Shown here piece by piece: positions 11,601 through 24,670 of a stretch of 64,000 bases of DNA. Numbering within the stretch: the first letter of the stretch is position 1; every line of letters begins with the position of its first letter. This stretch comes from Aedes albopictus (taxonomy: Eukaryota > Arthropoda > Insecta > Diptera > Culicidae). A program made the position numbers and the translations under genes. The notes under the pieces are model-generated. The model did not search any database, had not been told where the DNA came from, and saw nothing but the letters and a program-made list of their open reading frames with translations. The DNA lies in assembly GCF_035046485.1 (NCBI RefSeq), contig NC_085138.1:92921266-92985265 (forward strand). Direction: 5' to 3'.

Positions 11601-12438
11601 ATTAACATTGACGCCGAATAAGCTACATATCAGTGATACGCTCGCCACAGTTACATATTTTTACAATATAATTTGTATCATACAATAAATTTATCTGAAT
11701 CCTGCTGAAATAAAATGTTGATTAGCAGCAACAAACAAAATATTACATAAACATCAAAAAAGGACATCAAACTTTGATCGTGGAATATTTGTAAACTACT
11801 GCCTGATTACTTTAGGCAGGAAAGTTTCAAGATCAAAATTTGATTTGGTAGATCTTACGCCGCAACGCACCATTCTGAGGTGATTTACCCACGTTACGGA
11901 AAGCCTTGACAGCAACTTTTTCCAATTACACAAAAATGTTATTAATTCAGCGCTCCCAAATTCATCCCACAAACCATTATGGAACCGATTGATAACGTTA
12001 TTGTTGCTTACATTCATAGTCGCTTTATTACAGAAATAATGAAGTTAGAAATTCTACGAACTGCACTTCAATCCTTTGTTTCCCTGCTAAAACATTGGAA
12101 CGGAACCCTTGCTTCAATGCATGCACCACGCTCTGCTTCCCTAGCCCATGATTGCCAACCATCATTGGGAAATCCCCCCAATATCCTCTTGATGTTGATG
12201 AGTTATTGCCGTGCCGTGGCACCACAAGTACCAGGAAACTCTTGCGGTCGACGACGACGACGCCGGTGGTGTGGTGATTGGTTTTTGCCTGTTTTCACGT
12301 CTCATTAGCGGGTCTTTATCCTTCCGCCGATGAGGCTTTAGTGTTCACCTCATTGATCGCCCGGTGGGGTGACTGGGTGGCCGGCCGGCGGACGAGCTCC
12401 GCTGCTGGTTGGTAGTTGTTTTGTTTCGCATTGTTGTA
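11601..12438. other. Low-copy-looking stretch, no gene recognised
   Basis: AT-rich DNA to about 11980 is followed by more GC-balanced sequence with GACGACGACGACGCC near 12249 and GGCCGGCCGGCGG near 12380. The frame 11979-12308 has no recognisable domain. I see no transposon end or repeat family here. Confidence 0.3.
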
Positions 12439-13125
12439 GGGGAAAGTGGGGCAATATGCCATTTTTCAAACTTTCATCGTTTTCAATGGTATATAGCCTC
12501 ATTTGTTAGGCTTTCAAAGTGGTAACAGCAACTAGACAATATTTGCTCGATGCTTCAGCAAAAATATTCACTAAATTATTGCATTTTCATTGATTTTTAG
12601 CGATTTCAAAAACTGATTCGTACAACGGAAGTGGTGCAAAAAGGCCATCTGCCATGGGGTAAGATGCCACTTCATGAAAACATTCAAAAATTACGTCCTT
12701 CAGTTTTCTGGCATTTTCGACTCACTTTCACCTTTTTGTCACGTTTTTTCGTTTACTCAATACATGGAGTGTTACCCCCCTCCCCGCAAAACGATGATCG
12801 TAATATTTGAATGACCCCTAACATGGAAAGCGTAGACATCAACAACCATGCGACTCCATGCGTGCTTCAATCTCGTTGGAAACACTTGGCTGGTAATAAA
12901 ATCACCAGAAAACCTTAATTGCAAGCACGGAAAACCGGAAGTTGCCAATTTTCATTGGGAAATCAAAAGATTTTCCGTGGGTTTGGCGACCTAGCATCTA
13001 GAAGAATGGTCAATGCAATCATATCTTGACACCGTTCACCTATATCAATGATCAAGTCCCATTCAGGAATGATTTTATGAGTTGGGCCATTTTACCCCAT
13101 CTTGGCATTTTGGGCTCTGTTCCCC
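12439..13125. mobile_element. TA-flanked TIR element (687 bp)
   Basis: Left end GGGGAAAGTGGGGCAATATG and right end (complement GGGGAACAGAGCCCAAAATG) are imperfect inverted repeats, each flanked by TA (12437-12438 and 13126-13127). Internal sub-terminal stretches about GGGGTAAGATGCC and TTTTACCCCATCTTGGC extend the symmetry. No coding region is present. The TA flank suggests a Tc1/mariner-type MITE; the family is an inference. Confidence 0.7.
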
Positions 13126-13127
13126 TA

Positions 13128-14584
13128 ATACGAGGTAAGGCAGCTGGTTTCAGTTAGACGGTAGGAGATATTAGCAAGGTGGAACCGCTACCAACCAGCA
13201 ATCTAACTACCAACAACCGTTATGGATGAACGAACGAATGAGAAGTGGTTCCTCTCACGGTTCATCAATCAATTTGGAAGTGGATGGTTGATGGGTGTTT
13301 TTGCTGTTTGAGTGTTTGCGTTGTGGTTTAACGATTAATCCGTGGTGGTTCAAATAGGCATAAGAATTTAAACTGTGCTTGTTTTTTTTTTTTATTTTAA
13401 TTTATTCGATTAAGTGTAATAAGCTATTGGTGCGATATGACAAATGGTAGTCGATATACACGTGACTGTCAAAGGATAAGCATTTGATGTTAAGATGGTT
13501 ATGATTCACAAGACTATGCAGAATTCTCGCGTTGTTACCGACTGAGCCATATGGTCTTGTTTCAAAGAAATAAAACTCTCCAACCATGCGATCATTATCC
13601 ACGTGGCCGAGCTTTGATCCAACCATCTTCCACAATCGCTCCCCCAAATCACCACGATTTGTTATTTCAAGTAATTTGCCAACTCAAACAAACTGCCAAC
13701 ATCACACAAACGAAACGATGATTCAATTTCGCTTCCCGGCTTACAAACAATATTGTTTGATTTAGCACAAAGACAGACGACGGTTGCGGCCGGCGCCGGT
13801 ACCAGCAGCACAGCAGCCAGCGCGGGTGTCTGGGAAATTCACCAAGTTCCCATCAAATTATCTTACCCCTGAGCAAAAATTCGTGCTAAGCCTGCCATAA
13901 CGAGCCCGGAGCTCGATGGCGGAACAAACTGAACGCAAGCAAATTTCACACATCATCGAACTCAGTTCTCGTCCTTCCTTCGGATCCCAGTGTGAGCTGT
14001 GTGTTTCCGAATCGGGATTGGTGGCATACGCCCCGGAGAAGATAATCAGGCAGACGAGCCGGCCGGAACCAGGAGGAGCAATAGTTGGACAAACTTTGTA
14101 ATATCGTTCCGAATTGAGTGGCTTTTGAGACAATTTCTGCTTGTGTTTGTTCGGTCGGACCAACTTTGCCTTCAATCGAAGCCACGACGATACGATTAGT
14201 GGCAAGATGAGAAGGTAGGTTATGGCTGTTCGTTCGGCTTCATCGGCTTTCCTCCTCTTAGGGCAAACTTTGTGCCACTTGACGACAGTGATCCCATGGC
14301 ACAGATATCCAGAGACACAGAGACAGAGAGAGCCCATGGCTGCTGCCGGAAACAACAACGTCAACAACACTTTGGCTAATTATATTTCCAAGCCGAGTTA
14401 ATCTTGGCTCTTGACTGTGTGCTGTCTTGTTAGGAAAGTGGAGGAAATTTGCCGAAGGGAGCCGTACGGATCAAGTCGCTCTCGGTGACCGAGAAGAGGT
14501 GAATAACACACAGTTATACAAATGTTCTGATCGAGCGAATCTGCGGTCGTGTAGGATTTAATAATGAACCCAAAAATGGCCGTC
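13128..14584. other. Low-copy-looking stretch with unrecognised minus-strand ORF
   Basis: GC-balanced DNA lacking the repeats seen elsewhere. A minus-strand frame at 13858-14370 could encode 170 residues, starting with a hydrophobic segment, but I recognise no domain, and overlapping frames exist on both strands. It could be host exon, UTR or plain intron. A short tract of AGACACAGAGACAGAGAGAG lies at 14310-14332. I would not call a gene without transcript evidence. Confidence 0.3.
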
Positions 14585-15720
14585 ACGCTGCCATGAATCT
14601 CTGGGCTTGCTTCTGTGGTAATATTCTACTGGTTTTCAATCTAATGCTTGCTCGCAGATTTCATTTCCGCCTCTGCGTAGAGTATGGTCGACCCACCTAT
14701 ACTTTCGCTCCCGAGTTTTTGTCGTTATTGGTTTTTGATGACATCAAACAATGGAGCTCCGCGTTGTAAATCCAGTTGTGAAACCACCATACACGAATTA
14801 TATACAATAGTCATCTATTGATGAAGACCTGCAGCCGTTGCGTATTCTCCACTGATACACACCAAGTTTCACTGCTGTACAGCACAGATTTTACGTTCGA
14901 GTGAAAAATTCGGATTTTGGTGCGTCGACTAATCTGATTGTTTTTCCATACATTTCTTAAACTCACAAAAGCAACCCTCGCCTTCTTGATCCGTGCACCT
15001 ATGTTGATCTAGGTGCCATCATCGACCACCATTTGGCTACCAAGATATTGGAAACATTCAACATTCTCCCCTGCTTGCCCAGCTACCGTAAAGCAGGAAA
15101 GGCTGACCGTGTTCACATCCAACGATTTGGTCTTGTTGACCTTAATAGTTAGACCTGCCACCGAGGAGCGATTGACAAGATCATCGAGCTTACTCTGCAT
15201 ATTAGAGCGCCGTTAAGCTAGAAGAGCAACGTCATCAGCCAGTTCAAAGTCATTTAGATGCTTCACGATCAATCACACTTACCAGGATCTCGTCGATTAC
15301 AATGAGGAACATTAGCGGTGATAAAGGGCGAACACGGAATTATTGCAACAATTACAACTTGCTGTAACTTTTTTAGAATACATCTTTGCCTCACTCCAGC
15401 AACGACCCAGATGGGATTTGACAAGACACCGTTGTGCAGTACTTTGTACGAAACTATCTCGTTCTGTGCTTCAATTGGACCGATGATTATCTCAAGGGAC
15501 ACCCTTGCGCCTGAGAGCTCCTCACATGTGCTCGTGAGTGAGACAGTCGAAAACTTTTTCGTTATCAATGAACACCAAGCAGAGATACTCTTGAAATTCA
15601 TTGATTTGCTCCAACATAATATGGAACATGACAAATAACGACTGGACATATCAGCATGAATGGGCTTCATCTCGTGGAGCTAAGAAGATGTCGATGGACT
15701 ATTTCGTGTACATAGTCCAT
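14585..15720 (-). pseudogene. Non-LTR reverse transcriptase, minus strand (broken)
   Basis: Read on the minus strand from about 15700, the order matches the C-terminal two thirds of a non-LTR reverse transcriptase. LHNGVLSNPIWVVAGVRQ (about 15376-15440) corresponds to the motif before the catalytic box. LADDVALLA follows (about 15215-15245), then KVNKTKSLDV and ECFQYLGSQMV (15009-15140), then ISRRTKIRIFHSNVKSVLLY (about 14875-14940). The end shows HNWI, YRWVDHTLRR and RDSWQRDG down to about 14590. Several stops and frame changes make it a pseudogene, and the endonuclease is missing. It differs from the RTE-like copy at 3788. I cannot assign a clade with certainty. It may extend beyond 15720 around the MITE at 15754-15970. 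Confidence 0.8.
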
Positions 15721-15753
15721 TCTTGAGTACTTGGCCTGCGTGACACCGCATAC

Positions 15754-15970
15754 ACACTCAGTTGAGCTCGGCTAATTTTCATTCTCACAGCCGAGCGCTC
15801 GGCAATCGCAATTTAACTGAAATATCAGCAAAAAGTCCAGTTTATTCATAGCAGCACCCATGGGTGCCGCTATAATCAAACATTAAACGTCAAGCGTTTA
15901 GCCGAAATTTCAGCAAATCAACTTTAACCGAGATTCGCACAGCCGATCTCGGCATTCTGTTTTAAGTGTG
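15754..15970. mobile_element. TA-flanked MITE (217 bp)
   Basis: CACACTCAGTTGAGCTCGGC at the left and the complement of GCCGAT...AAGTGTG at the right form an imperfect inverted repeat, with TA at 15752-15753 and 15971-15972. Internal GCCGAGCGCTCGGC near 15791 is itself palindromic. No coding capacity. Confidence 0.75.
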
Positions 15971-16060
15971 TAGTACGATCGACCGTTTGAATGATAGCTT
16001 AAACAGAGCCTGGGACGCAATTTTTGTGGAATAGCTATCGAACAGAGTCGACCATTTTCA

Positions 16061-18622
16061 TAAGGGGTCGTCCATAAATGACGCAGCATTTCAGGGGGGA
16101 GGGGGGAGTCCCTTAAATTGCTACGAACCATATATTAGGTATGGGAAAATAGGCTACGAGGAGGGAGGGTGTGTTGAAAATTAGCCATTAATTAATTAAT
16201 CCACCTAGCGGTGGTGGCGCCTTTCTCGTGCCATCCAGAACACATTTCAACACAACTCAAGCGACCTGTTGATCAATATCGCACTTTCATACATTTAACA
16301 AAAATCCATTTCGTGGCATCAGAGATCATATCGGCTTTTGATTTTGAACCTTAATCTCTTGAAAAACAGCCGTAATCTTGAATTTAAAGCCGCCATTTTA
16401 GATTTGAGTCTTTCAGCATGGAAATTCTGGTCGCCATTCTTGGACTCCAGACTTCTACCCCATTCCAGATACACCAATTTTGAATGGTTTTAGAGCCCAA
16501 AACTCACAAACCCAACAAACAGCCGCCAATTTGAATTTGAGACGCCATCTTGGACATTCTTATCGCTATTTTTGAACTCCGGTTGTCTTCTCCATATACC
16601 CCAAATATACCCATATTGTACGGTTTTAGAGCCTAAACCTCTCATTTTTGGACTCCACAATTCTTCCCAACACCAGATGTACCCATGAAAACAGAGATGT
16701 TATCCCTTTTTAAAGTCCGACGAGCATTAGCGAGTTCGGACAGCAAGCAATTGTCTGCTAAATTGCACACACAGTTTCAGTCTTTCCATCATAGTTCTAT
16801 GATCTATTCAGTCCGATTTTTTTTGTCGGAAAAAATATAGTATTTTATTGCAATTGTTGATTAATTTGTGGAAATTATGGCATTTTTTATGGCTCGAAAA
16901 TCAATTATTTATGGGAAATTTTGATTTACTTATGCACTTTTTGGTTTGTTTATGGAACTTTTATAGTTTGTTATTACTTCCACCCCTATTTATTGATTGG
17001 CAATTTTCGAATTATTCATGGAAACGTTTTAATTTATTATGGAGCGTTTAATTGTCTGCCCTCCAAATTCAAGATGGCGACTGTTCAATGGAGTTTTAGG
17101 ACCTGCAACCATGCATTGTGGGTATATTTGATATAGGGAAGAAGTCTGGACTCCAAAAATGGCAACCAGAATATCCAAAGTAGCGGTCTGAAATCCAAGA
17201 TGGCAGTTCAATATTCAAGATGGCTGCTGTTTAATGGAGTATCAGGATCTGAAACCAAGCAATATGGTTATATTTTGAAGTGGTAAGATGTCAGGAGTAC
17301 AAAACTGACGATTGAAATATGGCGACCAAAATATCCAAGATGACGTCTGTAAATTCAAAATGGCGACTATTTAATGCAGTTTTAGGACCTGAAGCCATGC
17401 AATATGGGTATGTTTGATATGGGGAAGAAGTCTGGACTCTAAAAATGACAACCAGAATATCCAAAATGGCTGTCTTAAATCCAAGATGGCGGCTCCAAAT
17501 TCAAAATGGCTTCTGTTTAATGGAATTTTAGGCTCTAAAACCATGCGCGGCCTTCTGCCACCTAAGTTCCTCAATCCTCTGTGCGGCTTCGCCGCATGGC
17601 TCGGTTGGTATTTTCAGCTAGAATTACATTCTAGTTTATTGCTCGTGGTTTCGTATATATTGAAAAATTTTCAAATGCTCTTTTGATGTTTTCCAATTGG
17701 GAATTTTTAAATTATTTATGGAAAAAATCAGATTCATTTATGGTAACTTTAAACTTTTTTGGTGGAAAAAATGTAGTCATTTATTGCAATTATTGAATTA
17801 TTCGTGGAAATTCCAACATTTTTTATTGCTCGAAAATCGATTATTTATGGGAAATTTTAATTTATTTATGCACTTTCTGATTTGTTTATGAAAATTTTGT
17901 AGTTTATTATTGCTCCCACCCTTACTTCTTTATTGGCAATTTCTGATTTTGTTATGGAAAATGATCACTTTTTTATGAGTCGTTTATATTTTAGCCAATT
18001 TGGAGCCGCCATCTTAGAATTTAAACCGCTATCTTGGATATTCTGGTTGCCATTTTTGGACTCCGGACATCTTCCTCATACCAAATATTCCCATATTGCA
18101 TGGTTTTAGAGCTAGAGCTCTATTGAACAGCCGTCATCTTGAATTTGGAGCCGTCATCTTGAGTAAAAGGCTGCCATCTTGCCGACACCGTGAAATTTCT
18201 GGTCTCCAGTGTTCATTTTCGAATAAAATTTGTCAACCATACAAAAAGTTACAAAAATCGCCGCAGTTTGATGTGTCGCATGATGGGGCTTGGTTCAGTT
18301 TTATAAAAGGGCAGTTCCATCGGTGCTGGTCCGGATCACTGAAATGGCCATAACTCCGGAACGCCTCGACCGATCCGAACCATTTTTAATAGCAAACAAT
18401 GCGGTAAAATTCTGGTTCAATTCGAGCTATAATCCGAAAAATCGGCCAATGGAAAGTGTTTTAAAAATAAGTGAACTTATTTTGCGCACAGACATACATA
18501 CATACACACATACATACACACATACAGACATCATCTCAATAAGTCGTTTTTTGAGTCAACATATAGTACACTTCGGTGTACGAGAAAGGCAAAAAGGCTA
18601 TGTCATTTATGGACGGCCCCTA
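16061..18622. mobile_element. Composite TIR element with GGGGYCGTCCATAAATGAC ends
   Basis: The left end TAAGGGGTCGTCCATAAATG and the right end (complement TAGGGGCCGTCCATAAATGA) are inverted. A second, inner pair built on GCCTTTCTCGT (about 16219 and, reversed, near 18577-18590) suggests another element nested just inside. The interior has repeated AAGATGGCGRC-type motifs, in minus orientation at 16385-16580, plus at 17070-17520 and minus again at 18005-18185. It also has two related A/T-rich arrays with TTTATGGRAA units (16840-17050 and 17745-17990). A (CATA)n tract lies at 18490-18526. No transposase is recognisable. The exact duplication is unclear beyond a possible TA. Confidence 0.65.
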
Positions 18623-20211
18623 AGCGATCGAAGGCGTGGAGGACATGCCGAAACCACTTTGTTGAATTTATAAAGCGCATGATTGTACCTTCCATCACTG
18701 TTAATATTCTGAAACTATCTTAAATGAAAAAAAAGAAGAAATGTACTGTAAAACATTTTACACGGATGTTTTCCCTTTTTCCCCATTCTGTATTGTTTTC
18801 CTATATAAATTCAGAAATTTGTTCATGAACTCTCCATAAATTATTGTTGAATTTTTTCCAAAGGTTCTTCAGGTATTATTCCTAAATTCAGGCAGTCTCT
18901 TAGGCATTCATTTAGAAATTATTCTAGAAAATTCTCAAGAGATTCTTCTGGAAGTTCTTCCAGAGGTTTCTTCTGAAGTTATTCCAGGTATTCCTCCAGG
19001 AAATGCTTAGGATTTATTCAAACTTTTTTTCTAGCATTCTTTCAGAACTTATTCCGGTGATGCTTCAGGAATTACTCTAATGGTTCTCTCAGTCATTTCT
19101 GCAGAATCTACTTAAGAATGTATTTCTTGGATTTATTCAAGAATTTTCAAGAAATTCTTCAATGAGAAGGGGCTTGCAGTCCTTCCAGGTATTCTTTCGA
19201 AGATCTTTACGAAAATCCTTTTTTTTTAGGAATTTCTTAAGTGGATTTTCATGTTTATGTAGGATTTCATGCAGTTTTTTTGTGTACTGATCCCTTTAGA
19301 AATTGCATAAGAATTTAATTAAGAGTTCTTCCAACGATGTCTCCAAGTGCTCTACAAAAGATTCCTTCATATAATGCTCTAGGGATCTCTCATGTATCAA
19401 GAATTCTACCAGTTCCTTTTTCTGCAATAATGTCAGAAAAGGTTTTTGCAGACATTTTTCAAAAGATTTCTTCTGCAATTTCCATACGGGTTTCTCCAAA
19501 AATCTCGCAATCTATTTTTCATTGGAACTAATTCCTCCGGAAATTAATCATTTTTTTCTACGGATTTCTTCAGGAGACCCTCAAGCTATTTTTAAATGGG
19601 ATTACTTCCAGAGTTACTTTAGAAGTTTATCATGTTTTTTTTTTTTTTCTAGAAGTTAAGGATATATCTTAAGGAATACCACCAGGCATTCCCCAAGGCA
19701 TTCATCCAGAAATTCCTCCAGAGATAATTTCAGAAATTTCTTCTGATTTTTTTCTTCAAGAGACTTGCAAGAATTTTTCTCGGAATCTCCAAAGCTTTCA
19801 CCCAGATTTTTTTTTATGGAAGCCACCAGGGATTGCTTCATAAATCCCTTCAGGTATACTTGTATAAATCCTTCCAGTAATTTTTAATTCTCTGAAGAAC
19901 TTCTGAAAAAAAATCCCTGCAGAAGTTTTTGAAGCTGTTTCTGAATCAATCTCTGAATCCTAGTAGATATTCCAGGAATTGCACGAACATTTCAAAAACC
20001 TTGTAGAAATTTCTGAGGAGGAGGAGTCTCTCCATGAATTTAAAGGAATTTTGGAAAAAAAATCATGGAAGAACTTTTAATGGAATCCCATGCTGAAATT
20101 CCTGACAAAATCCCAGGAATTCCGAATAATTCATTGGATATATTTTTGAAGGAATCCCTGTAGAAACTACAGAAATCTACAGAAATTTCTGAAAAAAATT
20201 TCACTGAAATT
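18623..20211. repeat. Decayed 12-bp repeat
   Basis: Degenerate GGAATTTCTTC and ATTCCTCCAG units in plus orientation change to minus orientation (GGAATTTCTGA) after about 19970. The open frames 19296-19499, 19337-19531 and 19656-19841 are repeat by-products. No gene is seen. Confidence 0.65.
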
Positions 20212-20471
20212 CATTGGCGTAACTAGGATTTTTTCCTGGAGGGGGCCCAGGGGGGGCCTGACTTGAGATGAATTTTAAGCGGGATGGGCGCCCGATATGT
20301 GAATATGCAAATCAGTATTGTAGTTTTGAGTAATCAAAATGACTGTTTCAGATTTGTTCATAGTTTTGTAAACTATATGAGTACGAACAATTCCTCCAAG
20401 TTTTTATTTCCATAGCTTAATTCAGTGATTCCATCTTGGCTTCTTCCAGAAATAATCAAGACTTCATCTAG
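20212..20471 (+). repeat. Left end of the composite, copy A
   Basis: This 260-bp segment is repeated in the same orientation at 26066-26325, with a single difference noticed (CATCTTGGC here, CATCTTAGC there). It begins with the terminal CATTGGCGTAACTAG. Identity ends sharply at CATCTAG, after which this copy runs into the leader of the LOA-like element. Confidence 0.9.
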
Positions 20472-20999
20472 CTTTAATGGCTTTTCGGGCCCGTATGAAG
20501 TTGATCACCAATATTAACTTCTTTTCCCGATCAGCCTAGATAGCTGTGTAGTGTCGGTAGCGGTTAGTTCAACTGGCTAAGAATAGCACTACGGACCGCC
20601 TGTTCCAGTGGTAGGAATCCACTAATCAGGAATGAATGGTTAGGGGGGTCTTATAAAAACCTAATCGCAAACGGAGCCTGTGGAGTACCAGGGCACCCTC
20701 CACAGTATTTGCCCTTACTGTGCTAACCGGAGCAATAGCGCGGTGGACCTTGTGTTTCTCCGAGACAATCAGCTGCCCTTCTTCAATCTCATACTTGAGG
20801 CTGAATAAGGGCGGGATTATGAAGATGTTATTTATTAGTTTAGATTTTCACCCATATGGTTTCGCATTATGCGTTTTACACAGTGTATTCTGTGAATCCT
20901 CGCCTTTGGCGCACTCAAATCGATACCGATCTGGCTTTATTGTTGCTGTTCTTTTTTGTGCTGTGATTGTTAAGAGTTTAATCTTGCCTAGTTTGGGTA

Positions 21000-23900
21000 G
21001 TGGCTACGGTTAGGATAGCTCAGATCAATCTTCAGCACAAAAGAACAGCAACGATCAATCTTTGTAGACTTATGCAAAATGGTACAGCCCAAGTGGCGTT
21101 AGTCCAAGAACCTTACTTTCGTAAGGGGAATTTCTATTTAGGAAACCTTGTGAATCCGGTGTTTGCTACTTTCAGTAAAAATGAAATGGCAAACTCACGT
21201 GTCATGCCTCGAGCATGTGTGCTTGTCAACAACGCAATCGTTGCTACACTCATCTCTGAACTAACTACCAGAGATGTATGTGCTATCACAATAGATGTAT
21301 CTGTTGGAAACCTCAACAGGAAATACGTTTATTGTTCGGTTTATTTACCGCATGATGAACCATCCCCTACGGATGCTTTCAAGCAAGTCATTGCATACTG
21401 CACTTCAAAAGGCCTTCCGCTAATTGTTGGTAGTGATGCTAATGCTCACCATATAATCTGGGGCAGCTCAGACATCAATTTGAGAGGCTCCAGTTTGATG
21501 GAATACTTAAGTAGTACAGATCTTGGATTACTTAACATAGGCAACCGCCCAACCTTCATGGTATCTGGTAGAGAGGAAGTGTTAGACATAACGCTTTGCT
21601 CTAGCAGAATTAGTCATGAGCTGACCAATTGGCATGTGTCAGATGAAGAATCTTTATCTGACCATCGTTACATCTTGTTTGAACATGTGAATGTTACTTC
21701 GCAAACTTTGCGTTTCAGGAATCCCCGGTCAACCAACTGGGATCTCTTTACCGATTTGGTTGCAGCCAAATTTCATGGATACTCACCATCAATTGACACT
21801 CCAAGTGATTTAGATGATGCCGTTGATACTACAACGGCCTTCATCATGGAAGCTTTTGAAGAAGCCTGCCCTCTGCGGTCTGTGAAGACCACAAGAGGAA
21901 CCCCTTGGTGGAACTCCGATCTGGCGAAGCTCAGGAAACAATGTAGAAAGAGTTGGAACAGACGACGTTCGGCTGGATCGGAGGCTTTCAGGTCGGCTCG
22001 CAAGGCCTACCAGAAAGCTCTTCGGTCTGCTGAACGATCCGGCTGGAAAAACCTTTGTACAAATGTTTCCAGTCTGAGTGAAGCCAGTCGATTGAACAAA
22101 ATCCTTGCAAAATCTAAGGATTTTCAAGTGAACGAACTTCGTTTGCCAAATGGTGACTTCACTTCCTCTGATGAGGAAGTTTTAGAATGTTTATTCAGTA
22201 CACACTTCCCCGGATGTGTGGATATTACATCTTCGGATGAACCTGATGTCTTTTCTTGTAGTTATGATTCTTTAGCTTCGGCTCGGAGTATCGTAACTTT
22301 AGAATCGATTGAATGGGCACTGAATAGCTTTGCACCTTTCAAATCTCCTGGGGCAGATGGGATTTATCCTATTTTGCTTCAGAAGGGATTTGATCATTTC
22401 AAACATGTTTTGAAACAACTACTTGTTTGCAGTTTTGCTACAGGGTATATTCCCAAATCCTGGCGGGATATTACTGTTAAGTTTATTCCGAAAGTGGGTC
22501 GCGCGTCGTATGAAGAAGCAAAGAGCTTCAGACCTATCAGTTTGACCTCTTTTCTTCTGAAATGCTTAGAACGCATAGTCGATCATCACATCCGTGATGT
22601 TCATCTGGCCAATGTGCCTCTTCATGTGAACCAACATGCTTACCAATCTGGAAAGTCGACTGTGACTCTTTTACACAAAGTTGTTTACGATATCGAGAAG
22701 GCATTCTCTCAAAAGCAATCCTGCTTGGGTGTTTTCTTAGATATCGAGGGTGCCTTTGACAACGTGCCTTTCGATGCCATATTGGAAGCCGCACGGGGTC
22801 ATGGTATATCTCCAATGATTTCCAATTGGATTCACCAAATGCTCAAAAACCGACATCTCTTCTCGACATTGTGTCAAGCGGCGATTAGGAAATTGAGTGT
22901 TTGTGGATGCCCCCAAGGGGGAGTCTTATCACCACTTTTATGGAATCTCGTAGCAGATACGCTATTGAGGCAACTCAATAATAGCGGTTTTCCTACTTAT
23001 GGTTTTGCCGACGACTACCTAACATTGTTAGTCGGTATGTGCATCAGCACCCTTTTCGACCTGATGCAAAACGCTCTTCAGGTAGTTGAGGGTTGGTGTC
23101 GCCAATATGGCCTTTCGGTAAATCCGAGTAAAACATCTATTGTTCTTTTCACGGAAAAGCGAAACCGTAATGGTGTGCGAACTTTACGTCTCTTTGATTC
23201 TGAAATCAATGTGACTGAACAGGTAAAGTACGTTGGAGTCATTCTTGATTCCAAGCTTTCCTGGACACCTCACATTGAGTTCAAAATCAAGAAAGCTTGT
23301 ATGGCCTTCGGGCAATGCCGGCGAACCTTTGGTACAACTTGGGGTCTAAAACCCAAGTATATCAAATAGGTCTACACAACTGTTGTTCGGCCAATATTGG
23401 CCTATGGATGTCTTGTGTGGTGGCAAAAGGGCGAAGTGAGAACGGTCCAATCAAAGTTAGGCCATCTCCAAAGGATGTGCTTAATGGCGATGTCTGGAGC
23501 GTTCTCTTCAACTCCCACGGCAGCGCTCGAAGTTCTCTTTGACGTTGCCCCACTACACATTCATCTCAAACAAGAAGCACTTTCTTGCACTTACCGCCTA
23601 TGGGTACTCGGTTTACTAGAGGAAACTCCTGTGAACCGCAGTTCAACACACACCTCGTTGTTTCCACTTTTGGTGAATTGGGACAAAGTTGTCCTTGCTC
23701 CAAGTGATCTTACAATTGCTTGTAATTTTCCATATAGGACATTTTCCACGAAATTCCCTTCCCGGGAAGAGTGGACATCTGGTTATCTGGAGAGAAGTAT
23801 TTCAGACAGCATCGTATGTTACACTGATGGCTCCCTTCTCGAAGGTCGAGCAGGTGCTGGTGTTTATTCTCGTGAGCTAAGGCTGTATCAGTCTTATTCA

Positions 23901-24644
23901 CTTGGCAGACACTGCACCGTTTTTCAGGCCGAAATCTTTGCTCTTTTGTGCGGAGTGCAATCAGCACTTCAGCAGCACGTAATGGGCAAAGTAATATACT
24001 TCTGTTCAGATAGCCAGGCTGCTATTAAAGCACTTGCTTCGGCCAACTCCAGGTCGAAGATAGTTATCGCTTGTCGAACTCAAATCGAGGAGCTGAATTC
24101 AGCAAACGCTGTTCACCTTGTATGGGTACCTGGCCATTCTTCCATCGCTGGAAATGAATTGGCTGATGAGTTAGCTCGCACTGGAGCATCACATGACTTC
24201 ATTGGCCCTGAGCCAGCTATTCCGGTATCGAAGTGTTGGGTGAAGCTTCGGATTGACACCTGGGCTGCCACTCAGCACAAACAATACTGGAATAGTTAGG
24301 ATTCATGTCGTCAAACAAAATTGTATTGTACTGAGCCATCTCTAGGGGTGGCAAAGTATCTAACAAATCTGTCAAAGCAGAATTGCAGCATGCTTGTCAA
24401 AGCATTGACTGGCCACTGCCGACTCAGTTATCACATGGCGAATATTCAGCAAGCTGATTCATTTGCATGTGATAGCTGTGAATCCGATTATGGAACTTCG
24501 TATCATTTAATATGTAACTGTCCAGTTTTTGCTCAATTGCGTTTCCGAGTACTCGGGAAACACTTATTAAGTGAAACTGACTTCAGAAACCTGAATCTTC
24601 AGGACGTTCTGTTGTTCTTGACCCGCTGTGGTAAAGAGCTATAG
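21000..24644 (+). pseudogene. LOA-like polyprotein EN-RT-RNase H, two in-frame TAG stops
   Basis: One continuous frame of about 1,214 codons is broken only by TAG at 23367-23369 and 24297-24299. Segment 1 (789 residues) starts with a GTG in the given frame. Its apurinic-type endonuclease shows AQINLQHKRTA (7-17), VQEPYF (35-40), GSDANAHHIIWG (144-155), DITLC and SDHRYI (220-225). The reverse transcriptase shows KSPGADGIYP (448-457), LDIEGAFDNV (580-589), GCPQGGVLSPLLW (636-648) and the catalytic FADDY (669-673). The second segment (23397-24296) carries RNase H: YTDGS, FQAEIFAL, FCSDSQAA and VPGHSSIAGNELADELA, preserving the D-E-D-D residues. The last part (to 24644) has a zinc knuckle CX2CX8HX4C. 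Frame preservation otherwise implies a young copy; both stops are single-codon lesions. Confidence 0.92.
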
Positions 24645-24670
24645 GCTCTCTTTACGCTTTATGCATTATC

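Noticed and set aside
13858..14370. Minus-strand 170-residue frame as a membrane protein gene
   Set aside because: It starts with a hydrophobic run but has no recognisable domain, and competing frames overlap on the other strand; described only as a low-copy stretch.
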